A stretch of DNA of 14,715 nucleotides from Rhodospirillales bacterium (GTDB lineage Bacteria > Pseudomonadota > Alphaproteobacteria > Geminicoccales > Geminicoccaceae), in the NCBI GenBank assembly GCA_007131045.1, contig SLRI01000153.1:1-14715 (forward strand), in the 5' to 3' direction. Shown here piece after piece: positions 5,245-12,140 of the stretch (position 1 is its first letter; each line of letters begins with the position of its first letter). Made by a program: the position numbers and the translations under genes. The notes beneath the pieces were generated by a model. That model did not search any database, was not told the DNA's origin, and saw only the letters and a list, made by a program, of their open reading frames with translations.

Positions 5245-6242
5245 CCACCATAGCCCCGCTCGCCGACTTCCAGGGCTCGAGCCATCGGGTCCGCTTCGAC
5301 GACAACGCGACCTGCGCTGCCCTGTTCGGCCAGCACCACGTCAACATCGCGCGGATCGAGCAGAAGCTCACGGTCAGCATCGTCACCCGCGGCAACGAGA
5401 TCTTCATCCAGGGCGAGAGCGACGCCGAGGTCGAAACGGCGGCCGCCGTCCTCGACCGGCTCTATGCCCAGTTGAAGAGCGGCCGCGAGGTCGGCCGCGA
5501 CGATGTCGACGCCGCTCTGCGCATGATCCGCGGCAATGGCAACGGCAACGGGGCCGGCTTCGCCCACGAGGTGCGGACCGACCGGCGCTCGATCAGCCCG
5601 CGCTCGCCCAACCAGGCCGCCTACCTCAAGGCGCTCGAAGAACGCGACCTGGTGTTCGCGCTGGGCCCCGCCGGCACCGGCAAGACCTATCTCGCGGTCG
5701 CCGCCGCCGTCTCCTTCATGCGCCAGCGGCGGATCGAGCGGATCATCCTCTCGCGCCCCGCGGTCGAGGCCGGCGAGCGACTGGGCTTTTTGCCCGGCGA
5801 CCTGAAGGAGAAGGTCGATCCCTATCTCCGCCCGCTCTACGACGCGCTGCAGGACATGCTGCCCGAGGGCAAGCTGCAGACCCGGATCGAGCAGGGCCAG
5901 ATCGAGATAGCACCCCTGGCCTTCATGCGCGGCCGCACGCTCAGCCACGCCTTCGTCATCCTCGACGAGGCGCAGAACACCACGCCCTCGCAGATGAAGA
6001 TGTTCTTGACCCGGCTCGGCGAGGGCTCACGTATGGTGGTCACCGGCGATCCGACCCAGATCGACCTGCCGTCCGGCGCGCCCTCGGGACTCGCCGATGC
6101 GGTGGGCAAGCTGCAGGGGATCGGCGAGGTGGCGACGGTGCGCTTCGACCGCTCCGACGTCGTCCGCCACCCGCTGGTGACCAAGATCGTCGAAGCCTAC
6201 GAAAACGAGACACCGGTGCGGCCGCCGGCGTCTCTGAGCTGA
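5241..6242 (+). CDS. phoH: PhoH-like ATPase, apparently starting at CTG
   Basis: This is a PhoH-family P-loop NTPase of the kind encoded beside ybeY, linked to RNA metabolism. From CTG 5241 it is 333 aa, the usual family length. The N-terminal part carries RFDDNATCAALFGQHHVNIARIEQKL (about 18-43). Walker A is GPAGTGKT (142-149) and Walker B is VILDEAQN (239-246), followed by VVTGDPTQIDLP. There is no ATG, GTG or TTG in this frame before TTG 5472, which would remove 77 residues including that N-terminal domain; I read the frame upstream to about 4983 without finding one. CTG 5241 has GAGGAGA at 5227-5233, 7 nt upstream, and overlaps the miaB stop as CTGA, exactly where a coupled start is expected. 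ATA 5250 is a poorer alternative. ybeY begins 51 nt after the stop. Confidence 0.93.
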   Translation: MTTIAPLADFQGSSHRVRFDDNATCAALFGQHHVNIARIEQKLTVSIVTRGNEIFIQGESDAEVETAAAVLDRLYAQLKSGREVGRDDVDAALRMIRGNGNGNGAGFAHEVRTDRRSISPRSPNQAAYLKALEERDLVFALGPAGTGKTYLAVAAAVSFMRQRRIERIILSRPAVEAGERLGFLPGDLKEKVDPYLRPLYDALQDMLPEGKLQTRIEQGQIEIAPLAFMRGRTLSHAFVILDEAQNTTPSQMKMFLTRLGEGSRMVVTGDPTQIDLPSGAPSGLADAVGKLQGIGEVATVRFDRSDVVRHPLVTKIVEAYENETPVRPPASLS

Positions 6243-6293
6243 ACCCGGTACAGAGGAGATCGATGGCGCCCGGCCGGCGCCGACGCAACCACA

Positions 6294-6827
6294 ATGGACA
6301 GTGACAGTAGCCCATCTATCGAGGTGGCGGTCGGCAATGGCGCTTGGCGCACGACCGTCACCGATCCCGAGACCTTCGTGCGCGACGTCGCGATCGCGGC
6401 ACTCGCCGCCAGCCCCGAGCCGCTCGACGGCGCGCTCGAGTTCGGCATCAGGCTGACCGACGACGCCGAGCTGCGCGTCTTGAACCGCGAGTTTCGCGGC
6501 AAGGACGCGCCCACCAACGTGCTCTCCTTTCCGGGCAACGACCCGGGGGCACCGCGCCTGCCGGGCCAGCCGCTGCTGCTCGGCGACATCGCCATTGCGT
6601 TCGAGACCACGACCCGCGAGGCGGGCGAGCTCGGCCGCACCGTCGAGGCGCATCTCGCCCACCTGATCGTCCATGGCACCCTCCATCTGCTCGACCACGA
6701 CCACGTCGACGAGGCCGAGGCCATGGCCATGGAAGCGCTCGAAACCCGGCTGCTGGCCGGGCTCGGCTATGCCGATCCTCATGCCGAGAGCGCGCCAGAG
6801 CCGGCACTCACGGGAGCCCGCCGATGA
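6294..6827 (+). CDS. ybeY: YbeY, rRNA maturation RNase
   Basis: YbeY is a zinc-dependent endoribonuclease needed for 16S rRNA 3'-end maturation and ribosome quality control. The 177-aa product contains LNREFRGKDAPTNVLSFP (63-80) and the metal-binding signature HGTLHLLDHDH with H127, H131 and H137 (HxxxHxxxxxH), preceded by HLIV. ATG 6294 is the only ATG, GTG or TTG in frame after the phoH stop. It has no Shine-Dalgarno nearby; instead AGAGGAG at 6252-6258 precedes an out-of-frame ATG at 6263 that opens a 13-codon ORF ending inside ybeY (6304). Translation may therefore be coupled to that short frame. The stop overlaps the next start as ATGA. Confidence 0.95.
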   Translation: MDSDSSPSIEVAVGNGAWRTTVTDPETFVRDVAIAALAASPEPLDGALEFGIRLTDDAELRVLNREFRGKDAPTNVLSFPGNDPGAPRLPGQPLLLGDIAIAFETTTREAGELGRTVEAHLAHLIVHGTLHLLDHDHVDEAEAMAMEALETRLLAGLGYADPHAESAPEPALTGARR

Positions 6828-7771
6828 GGCAGCTCGCCCGAACCCCGCAGGCCAGCCCGTCGATGCTCGAAGGCCTGCTCCGCCGGCTGCGCGAGCTCGC
6901 CACCGGCGACAACCACAACGGTGGTCTGCGCGAGACGCTCGAGGACCTGCTCGAGGAGCCGGACACCGAGACCGGCCCAGAGCAGTTCACCGCTGAGGAA
7001 CGCGAGCTCCTGCTCAATGCCTTGAGCTTCGGTGAGCTTCGGGTCGAGGACGTGATGGTGCCCAGGGCCGACATCCGCGCGATCGAGCTCGGCGCCTCGC
7101 TCGGCGACATCGTGGCCGCGATGCAGGCCGCCGGCCACTCGCGCCTTTTGGTCTACCGCGAGACCCTCGACGACGTGGTCGGGCTCGTCCACATCAAGGA
7201 CCTGCTGCCGTTTTGGGGCGACGGCGAGCGCTTCGAGCTGGCCGCCGTGATGCGCCCGGTGCCGGTGGTGCCGCCGTCGATGCGGGTGCTCGACCTCCTG
7301 CTCGAGCTGCGCCGCAGCCAGACCCACATGGTCGCCGTGGTCGACGAGTTCGGCGGCACCGACGGGCTGGTCACCGTCGAGGACCTGGTGGTCGAGCTTC
7401 TGGGCGAGATCCACGACGAGCACACCGCCGAGGAGCCGGCGCAGCTGGTCCGCCGCAGCGACGGCGGCTTCGAGGCGGACGCCAGGCTGGAGCTCGACGA
7501 GCTCGAGCAGGCCCTCGACTGCCAGCTCCTGGTAGAGGACGAGCGCGACGAGGTCGACACGCTGGGCGGCCTGATCGTCACCATGGCCGACCGCATCCCC
7601 GAGGCCGGCGAGGAGGTCCACCACCCGGCGGGCTTCGTCTTTCACGTGCTCGACGCCGATCCCCGGCGGATCAAGCGGGTCTGGATCAAGCCCCGCAACG
7701 GTGATCCGAAACCGCCGAGGGCAACGCTGTGCGCGACCGGCGACGGGCTTGCCGGGCAAGGTGCCGATTGA
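6824..7771 (+). CDS. CorC/YbeX-type CBS-domain protein (hemolysin-family)
   Basis: The 315-aa product has two CBS domains, about 76-130 (VEDVMVPRADIRAIE to GLVHIKDLLPF) and 140-195 (AAVMRPVPVVPPSMRVLDLL to GTDGLVTVEDLVVELLGEI). A CorC/HlyC C-terminal domain covers about 205-290. It has no membrane segments, so it is the soluble CorC/YbeX/TlyC type and not the DUF21 membrane type. The family is often annotated as magnesium/cobalt efflux protein or hemolysin; E. coli YbeX, encoded in the same neighbourhood, is linked to ribosome metabolism, so the ion-transport name should be treated with care. ATG 6824 overlaps the ybeY stop (ATGA) with GGGA about 9 nt upstream. It ends in a TTGA overlap with lnt. 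The CBS2 motif VAVVDEFGGTDGLVT is typical of the family. Confidence 0.93.
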   Translation: MRQLARTPQASPSMLEGLLRRLRELATGDNHNGGLRETLEDLLEEPDTETGPEQFTAEERELLLNALSFGELRVEDVMVPRADIRAIELGASLGDIVAAMQAAGHSRLLVYRETLDDVVGLVHIKDLLPFWGDGERFELAAVMRPVPVVPPSMRVLDLLLELRRSQTHMVAVVDEFGGTDGLVTVEDLVVELLGEIHDEHTAEEPAQLVRRSDGGFEADARLELDELEQALDCQLLVEDERDEVDTLGGLIVTMADRIPEAGEEVHHPAGFVFHVLDADPRRIKRVWIKPRNGDPKPPRATLCATGDGLAGQGAD

Positions 7772-9366
7772 GCACGGTGGCGGCCCGGATCGACCAGGCG
7801 GTCGGCCGCGCGAGGTGGCAGTCGCTCTGGCTGATGCCGGTGGCCGGCGCCGCCCTGGCCTTGGCCTTGCCGCCCTTGGGCGTCCTGCCGGCCGTCCTCG
7901 TCCCGGCGGTGCTGTTTCTCGCCCTGCTCGACGCCCGGAACTGGCGGCGCGGCTTTGCCGCGGCCTGGCTCTTCGCCTTCGGCTTTCACCTGGCCGGTCA
8001 CTACTGGGTCGGCATCGCCTTCTTCGCCGATGCCGAGCGCTTCGGTGCCCTGGCCGTTCCGGGCGTGCTCGGCCTGGTGGCGGTGCTTGCCGTCCTCACC
8101 GCGCTGCCGCTGGCCCTCGTCGCCGGGGTCCGCTGGCGAAGCCGGCTCGCCGCATCGCTCGCCTTCGCCGCGCTCTGGTGCGTGGGCGAGCTGGTGCGCG
8201 GCCGCTGGGGCGTGCAGTTCCCCTGGAATCCGCTGTCGATCGCGCTCGCCGCCCACGACGCCCCCCTGCAGCTCGTGGCCCTTATCGGCACCACCGGGGC
8301 GAGCTTCGCCCTGGCCTGGCTGGCGGCCCTGGCCGGCCTCGCCTGGCGCGAGACCGGCGGCGCCAGGCTGACTCCGGCGCTGCTGGCCCTGATGCTCGTC
8401 GGCGGCGGCACCGGCTACGGCTACTGGCGGCTCGGCGCCGACCTGCCGCTCGCCGCTACCGGCCAGCCCCCGGTCGTGCGCATCGTCCAGGGCAATATCG
8501 CCCAGCACCACAAATGGGACCCGGAGCTCCGCCAGCGCTGGTTCGAGCGCCACCTCGAGCTGTCGCTCACGCCCGACCCTGACGCCGCGTCCGCAGCCGT
8601 CCCCGACGTCGTCGTTTGGCCCGAGAGCTCCGTGCCCTACTCGCTCGAGGAGCACGCCCGCGTGCGCGAGCTGGTCGGCAGCGTCGTCCGCCCGGGCGGC
8701 CACGTCGTCCTCGGCTCCGACTTCTACGACCCCGAAAGCGACCCGCCCGTCCTCCACAACAGCGTCTACACGGTGGCCGCCGACGGCGAGATCCTGGCGC
8801 GCTACGACAAGGTCGACCTCGTGCCGTTCGGCGAGTACCTGCCGTTTCGCGTCCTCTTCGGCCGGCTCGGGCTCGAGGCGCTGGCCGTCGGCAGCGTCGA
8901 TTTCACCGCCGGTGCCGACCGGACGACGATCGCGGCGGACGGGCTCTTGCCGTTCAGCCCGCTGGTCTGCTTCGAGGCGGCCTTCGCCGGCCACGCCACC
9001 GACGGCACCGGCCGGGCCGAGTGGCTGGTCAACGTCACCAACGACGCCTGGTTCGGCATCTCCTCCGGCCCCTACCAGCACGCCGCCATGGCCCGGATGC
9101 GCAGCGTCGAGACCGGCCTGCCGCTGGTCCGCGCCGCCAATACCGGCATCTCGCTGGTCACCGACGCCAAGGGCCGGACCCAGGCCCTGTTGCCGCTGGG
9201 GGCAATGGGCACCCTCGATGTCACGCTGCCGCGCGCCCTGGCGACGCCGCCACCGGCGACGCACCTACCATGGGGTGCTGCGATCATCTTGCTGCTCGGC
9301 GCCCTTTCGGCCCTGGGTGCGGAGTTGCTGGCCCGCCGCCGCAACTTTTTTGCAGCCGACACCTGA
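7768..9366 (+). CDS. lnt: Lnt, apolipoprotein N-acyltransferase
   Basis: Lnt adds the third acyl chain to the N-terminal cysteine of lipoproteins in the inner membrane. The 532-aa product has several hydrophobic segments over the first 200 or so residues. A periplasmic nitrilase-type domain follows, with the catalytic triad visible as E286 (VVWPESSVPY), K348 (RYDKVDLVPFGEYLPF) and C401 (LVCFEAAF). WLVNVTNDAWFG and a last transmembrane helix close to the C-terminus (WGAAIILLLGALSALGAELLARR region) complete it. TTG 7768 is chosen because it overlaps the upstream stop (TTGA) and has AAGG 6 nt before it; GTG 7777 and GTG 7729 are alternatives. It is the last gene of the miaB-lnt run. No terminator follows, only A-tracts and the metK leader. 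Confidence 0.95.
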   Translation: MSTVAARIDQAVGRARWQSLWLMPVAGAALALALPPLGVLPAVLVPAVLFLALLDARNWRRGFAAAWLFAFGFHLAGHYWVGIAFFADAERFGALAVPGVLGLVAVLAVLTALPLALVAGVRWRSRLAASLAFAALWCVGELVRGRWGVQFPWNPLSIALAAHDAPLQLVALIGTTGASFALAWLAALAGLAWRETGGARLTPALLALMLVGGGTGYGYWRLGADLPLAATGQPPVVRIVQGNIAQHHKWDPELRQRWFERHLELSLTPDPDAASAAVPDVVVWPESSVPYSLEEHARVRELVGSVVRPGGHVVLGSDFYDPESDPPVLHNSVYTVAADGEILARYDKVDLVPFGEYLPFRVLFGRLGLEALAVGSVDFTAGADRTTIAADGLLPFSPLVCFEAAFAGHATDGTGRAEWLVNVTNDAWFGISSGPYQHAAMARMRSVETGLPLVRAANTGISLVTDAKGRTQALLPLGAMGTLDVTLPRALATPPPATHLPWGAAIILLLGALSALGAELLARRRNFFAADT

Positions 9367-9516
9367 TGTCGTAAAAAAGCAAAAAAGCGTCGTACTTCAT
9401 TAACTTGGTGGCATAATCGCCGGCTAACTGACGCGGTTCGGGCCAGATCCGCACTTGAAGAGACGGCGCTTCGGCGCCAGAACACGGCCATTCCCAACAA
9501 TCGGAGAAGACGGCTC
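9367..9516 (+). promoter_or_regulatory. metK leader with A-tracts, possible promoter and hairpins
   Basis: Two copies of AAAAAAGC lie in tandem at 9373-9388. CATAAT at 9412-9417 could be a -10 element; no good -35 stands 16-18 nt before it, but the A-tracts sit where an UP element would lie. A GGCGC-TTCG-GCGCC hairpin (9465-9478) and a weaker GCGG/CCGC stem (9432-9451) lie in the leader. GGAG at 9503-9506 is the metK ribosome site, 10 nt from the ATG. I looked for SAM-II, SAM-V and SAM/SAH riboswitch core motifs from memory and did not find them. Confidence 0.4.
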
Positions 9517-10683
9517 ATGGTCGCCAACGACTACCTGTTCACCAGCGAATCCGTCTCCGAGGGCCATCCGGACAAGGTCTGCGATCGCATCTCGGACGAG
9601 GTGGTGGACGCCTATCTGGCGGCCGAGCCGAATGCCCGGGTCGCCTGTGAGACGCTGACCACCACCAACCGCATCGTCATCGCCGGCGAGGTCCGGGGGC
9701 CCGCCGGGATCACCCACGACCACGTCCGCTGCGTCGCCCGCGAGGCGGTCCGGGCGATCGGCTACGAGCAGGAGGGCTTCCACTGGCGCGACGCGCATAT
9801 CGATGTCTGGCTGCACGAACAGTCGACCGACATCGCGATGGGCGTCGACGGCGGCGAGGGCAAGGACGAGGGGGCCGGCGACCAGGGCATCATGTTCGGC
9901 TTCGCCTGCGACGAGACCCCCGTCTTGATGCCGGCGCCGATCACCTATGCGCACCAGATCCTGCAGCTGATGGCCGAGGCCCGCCACGCCGGCCAGATGC
10001 CGGAACTCGGCCCCGATTCGAAGAGCCAGGTGACGCTGCGCTACGCCGGCGGCAAGCCCGTCGCCTGCACCTCGCTCGTGGTCTCGACCCAGCACAAGCA
10101 ATCCGCCTCGACCGCGCAAGTGCGCGAGATCGTCCGCGGCGTCGTGCAAAAGGTGCTGCCCGAGGGCTGGATGCCGCCCGAGGACGAGTTCTACGTCAAC
10201 CCCACGGGCCAGTTCATCATCGGCGGGCCCGACGGTGATGCCGGGCTTACCGGCCGCAAGATCATCGTCGACACCTACGGCGGCGCCGCACCGCACGGCG
10301 GCGGCGCCTTTTCCGGCAAGGACCCGACCAAGGTCGACCGCTCGGCCGCCTACGCCGCCCGCTACCTCGCCAAGAACGTGGTCGCGGCCGGACTCGCCAA
10401 GCGCTGCCTGATCCAGCTCTCCTACGCCATCGGCGTCGCCAAGCCGCTCTCGATCTACGTCAACACCGACGGCACCGGCGAGGTCGACGAGGTGCGGCTC
10501 GCCGAGATCATGATGGATCTCGACCTCAGCCCGCGCGGCATCCGCCGCCGGCTCGACCTGCATCGGCCGATCTACGCCCGCACCGCCGCCTACGGCCATT
10601 TCGGCCGCGCCGCCACCGAGGACGGCGGGTTCTCCTGGGAGCGGACCGATCTCGCCGACGACCTCCGACGCGCCTTCAACTGA
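9517..10683 (+). CDS. metK: MetK, S-adenosylmethionine synthetase
   Basis: MetK makes S-adenosylmethionine from methionine and ATP in the cytoplasm. The 388-aa product shows the family signatures: FTSESVSEGHPDKVCDRISD near the N-terminus with catalytic-site H17 and D19, GAGDQGIMFGFA at 119-130, and the phosphate-binding GGGAFSGKDPTKVDRS at 261-276. The length is close to E. coli MetK (384). ATG 9517 has GGAG 10 nt upstream and starts right before the conserved YLFTSESV. It is 16 nt upstream of the proposed trmB start. SAM is the cosubstrate of MiaB and TrmB encoded on either side. The 12-bp hairpin at 10706-10736 lies just after the stop and could affect metK mRNA end formation. Confidence 0.97.
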   Translation: MVANDYLFTSESVSEGHPDKVCDRISDEVVDAYLAAEPNARVACETLTTTNRIVIAGEVRGPAGITHDHVRCVAREAVRAIGYEQEGFHWRDAHIDVWLHEQSTDIAMGVDGGEGKDEGAGDQGIMFGFACDETPVLMPAPITYAHQILQLMAEARHAGQMPELGPDSKSQVTLRYAGGKPVACTSLVVSTQHKQSASTAQVREIVRGVVQKVLPEGWMPPEDEFYVNPTGQFIIGGPDGDAGLTGRKIIVDTYGGAAPHGGGAFSGKDPTKVDRSAAYAARYLAKNVVAAGLAKRCLIQLSYAIGVAKPLSIYVNTDGTGEVDEVRLAEIMMDLDLSPRGIRRRLDLHRPIYARTAAYGHFGRAATEDGGFSWERTDLADDLRRAFN

Positions 10684-10699
10684 GGCGCCGAGCGACCCC

Positions 10700-11437
10700 C
10701 TGAACGCCGGGGCCGAGCCCGCCGCTCGGCCCCGGCGCGTTCTCTACGGCCGCAAGAGCGGCCCCGGGCTCGGCAAAAAGGCCAAGGACCGGCTCGACCG
10801 GCTGCTGCCCGAGCTCGGGCTGACCCTGCCCCCGACCGGCGAGCTCGACCCCGCCGCCCTGTTCACCCCGCCGCGGCCGCGCATCTGGCTCGAGATCGGC
10901 TTCGGCGGCGGCGAGCACCTGGCTTGGCAGGCCGCCGCCAACCCCGAGGTCGGGCTGATCGGCGTCGAGCCCTATCTCGACGGCGTCGCCCGCCTCCTGC
11001 GCGACATCGAGGCGCAGGAGCTCGTCAACATCCGCCTCTTCGTCGACGACGCCCGCCTGCTCCTCGAGCGGCTGCCGGCTGCCTCCATCGAGCGGATTTT
11101 CGTGCTGTTCGCCGACCCCTGGCCGAAAAAACGCCACTGGAAGCGGCGCATCATCAATGCCGCGACCGTGGCCCGCTTCGCCGACCTGTTGGCCGACGGC
11201 GGCGAACTGCGCATCGCCACCGACGATCCGGGCTACCGCCGCTGGATCCTGGCCTGCCTGCTCGGCGAGCCGCGGCTCGAGTGGCAGGTGACGGGACCGC
11301 GCGATTGGCGGCAGCGGCCGGCCGACTGGCCACCGACCCGCTACGAGGAAAAGGCCATCGCCGCCGGCAGACGGCCGGTGTTCTTGCGATTCCGTCGGCA
11401 GCCGAGCACCGATAAGCTTGCATCGCGAGGCGATTGA
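10700..11437 (+). CDS. trmB: TrmB, tRNA (guanine-N7-)-methyltransferase, apparently starting at CTG
   Basis: TrmB methylates G46 in the variable loop of tRNAs using SAM. From CTG 10700 the product is 245 aa, a normal family length. It shows RPRRVLYGRKSG (10-21, usual N-terminal motif), the SAM-binding EIGFGGGEHLAWQA (about 65-78), GVEPYLDGVARLL (about 87-99), the signature FADPWPKKRHWKRR (about 137-150), and GGELRIATDD. No ATG, GTG or TTG occurs in frame from inside the end of metK up to GTG 11102, which lies in the middle of the fold (the V of FVLFADPW). CTG 10700 is the only near-cognate codon ahead of the conserved start. Its ribosome site is weak: GAGG at 10682-10685, 14 nt upstream. A perfect 12-bp hairpin occupies codons 3-13. 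Confidence 0.93.
   Translation: MNAGAEPAARPRRVLYGRKSGPGLGKKAKDRLDRLLPELGLTLPPTGELDPAALFTPPRPRIWLEIGFGGGEHLAWQAAANPEVGLIGVEPYLDGVARLLRDIEAQELVNIRLFVDDARLLLERLPAASIERIFVLFADPWPKKRHWKRRIINAATVARFADLLADGGELRIATDDPGYRRWILACLLGEPRLEWQVTGPRDWRQRPADWPPTRYEEKAIAAGRRPVFLRFRRQPSTDKLASRGD
10706..10736 (+). other. Perfect 12-bp hairpin in the first codons of trmB
   Basis: GCCGGGGCCGAG (10706-10717) and CTCGGCCCCGGC (10725-10736) are perfect reverse complements around the 7-nt loop CCCGCCG. Eleven of the twelve pairs in the stem are G-C or C-G. It begins 3 nt after the proposed CTG start and 22 nt after the metK stop. There is no T-run after it (GCGTTCTC follows), so a classical terminator is unlikely. 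Confidence 0.8.
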
Positions 11438-11471
11438 CCCCATAAGATAACGAAATCTCGGCTTTCGAAGC

Positions 11472-11498
11472 AGAGTGGGTCTCGGCCCGCTCTTTTTT
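11472..11498 (+). terminator. Intrinsic terminator/attenuator upstream of rimP
   Basis: GAGTGGGT (11473-11480) pairs with GCCCGCTC (11485-11492), with two G-U pairs, around the loop CTCG. A72 can add a pair with T93. A run of six T follows at 11493-11498. It sits 35 nt after trmB and about 105 nt before rimP on the same strand. It may end the metK-trmB message, or act as a leader attenuator of the rimP-nusA operon, as NusA-controlled leaders do in other bacteria. Confidence 0.8.
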
Positions 11499-11602
11499 GT
11501 TTTGGCGCTGCGGTTCGCGGCACCCCGGGTTCTTCGACCGGACCGCAGCAGCGACGCCGGGCGAGTTCTACGAACAACGGACGGGAAGACGACGCTTTCG
11601 GA

Positions 11603-12136
11603 ATGACGATACAACAGGCTGGATCGACACTGGACGACATCGCCGCGCTCTTGGCGCCGACGCTGCACGACCTTGGATTCGACCTGGTGCAGGTGCAGCT
11701 GACCGGCGGCCAGCGGCGCACGCTTCAGGTGATGGCCGAGCCGCTGGACCCTGCGGCCGGCATGACCGTCGACGATTGCGCGGAGATCAGCCACGCGATC
11801 TCGGCCGTGCTCGACGTCGAGGACCCGATCCCGGGGGCCTACTCGCTAGAGGTCTCCTCGCCCGGGATCGATCGCCCGCTGGTTCGTGCCGCCGACTTCG
11901 TCCGCTTCGCCGGCCACGAGATCAGGGCCGAGCTCGACCAGCCGCACGAGGGGCGCAAGCGCCTCATGGGCAAGCTCGAGGGTCTCGATGCGGAAGAGAA
12001 CGTGGTGATCCTGATCGACGAGGCCGAATGGCGGGTGCCGTTCGCCCGGATCAGGAAGGCCAAACTGGTTTTGACCGACGCGCTGATCGCGGCCGCCCTG
12101 AAGGGCGACAGCGGCGCGCCCGAGGCAAGGGAGTAG
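11603..12136 (+). CDS. rimP: RimP, ribosome maturation factor
   Basis: RimP assists late maturation of the 30S subunit. The 177-aa product matches the family: an N-terminal alpha/beta domain (LLAPTLHDLGFDLVQVQL, then TLQVMAEP), the motif MTVDDCAEISHAISAVLDVEDPIPGAYSLEVSSPGIDRPLV at about 54-94, and a C-terminal SH3-like domain (FAGHEIRAEL to KAKLVLTDALI). ATG 11603 fits the family N-terminus; the ribosome site is weak (GGGAAG about 14 nt upstream). It is the first gene of the rimP-nusA-ylxR-infB run and is preceded by the terminator/attenuator at 11472-11498 with about 100 nt of leader. nusA follows after 4 nt. A possible upstream promoter (TTGCAT 11418-11423, TAAGAT 11443-11448) is weak. Confidence 0.96.
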   Translation: MTIQQAGSTLDDIAALLAPTLHDLGFDLVQVQLTGGQRRTLQVMAEPLDPAAGMTVDDCAEISHAISAVLDVEDPIPGAYSLEVSSPGIDRPLVRAADFVRFAGHEIRAELDQPHEGRKRLMGKLEGLDAEENVVILIDEAEWRVPFARIRKAKLVLTDALIAAALKGDSGAPEARE

Positions 12137-12140
12137 GCGG

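Noticed and set aside
5054..6304. Long + frame of 416 codons overlapping miaB end and phoH
   Set aside because: The translation is Arg/Pro-rich out-of-frame reading of phoH, whose own frame has Walker A and B motifs. Only its last 13 codons (from 6263) have a ribosome site.
7642..9264. Long open frame (540 codons) on the minus strand opposite lnt
   Set aside because: It mirrors the codon structure of lnt, which has its full catalytic triad and membrane segments; the antisense product is low-complexity. GC-rich genes commonly give such antisense frames.
9418..9516. SAM riboswitch before metK
   Set aside because: I compared the leader with the SAM-II, SAM-V and SAM/SAH core motifs as I remember them and found no match in the correct order. 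A covariance-model search would decide.
9424..10599. Minus-strand open frame of 391 codons opposite metK
   Set aside because: metK on the + strand is unambiguous, and the antisense translation is repetitive Gly/Ala/Asp/Val without a recognisable domain.
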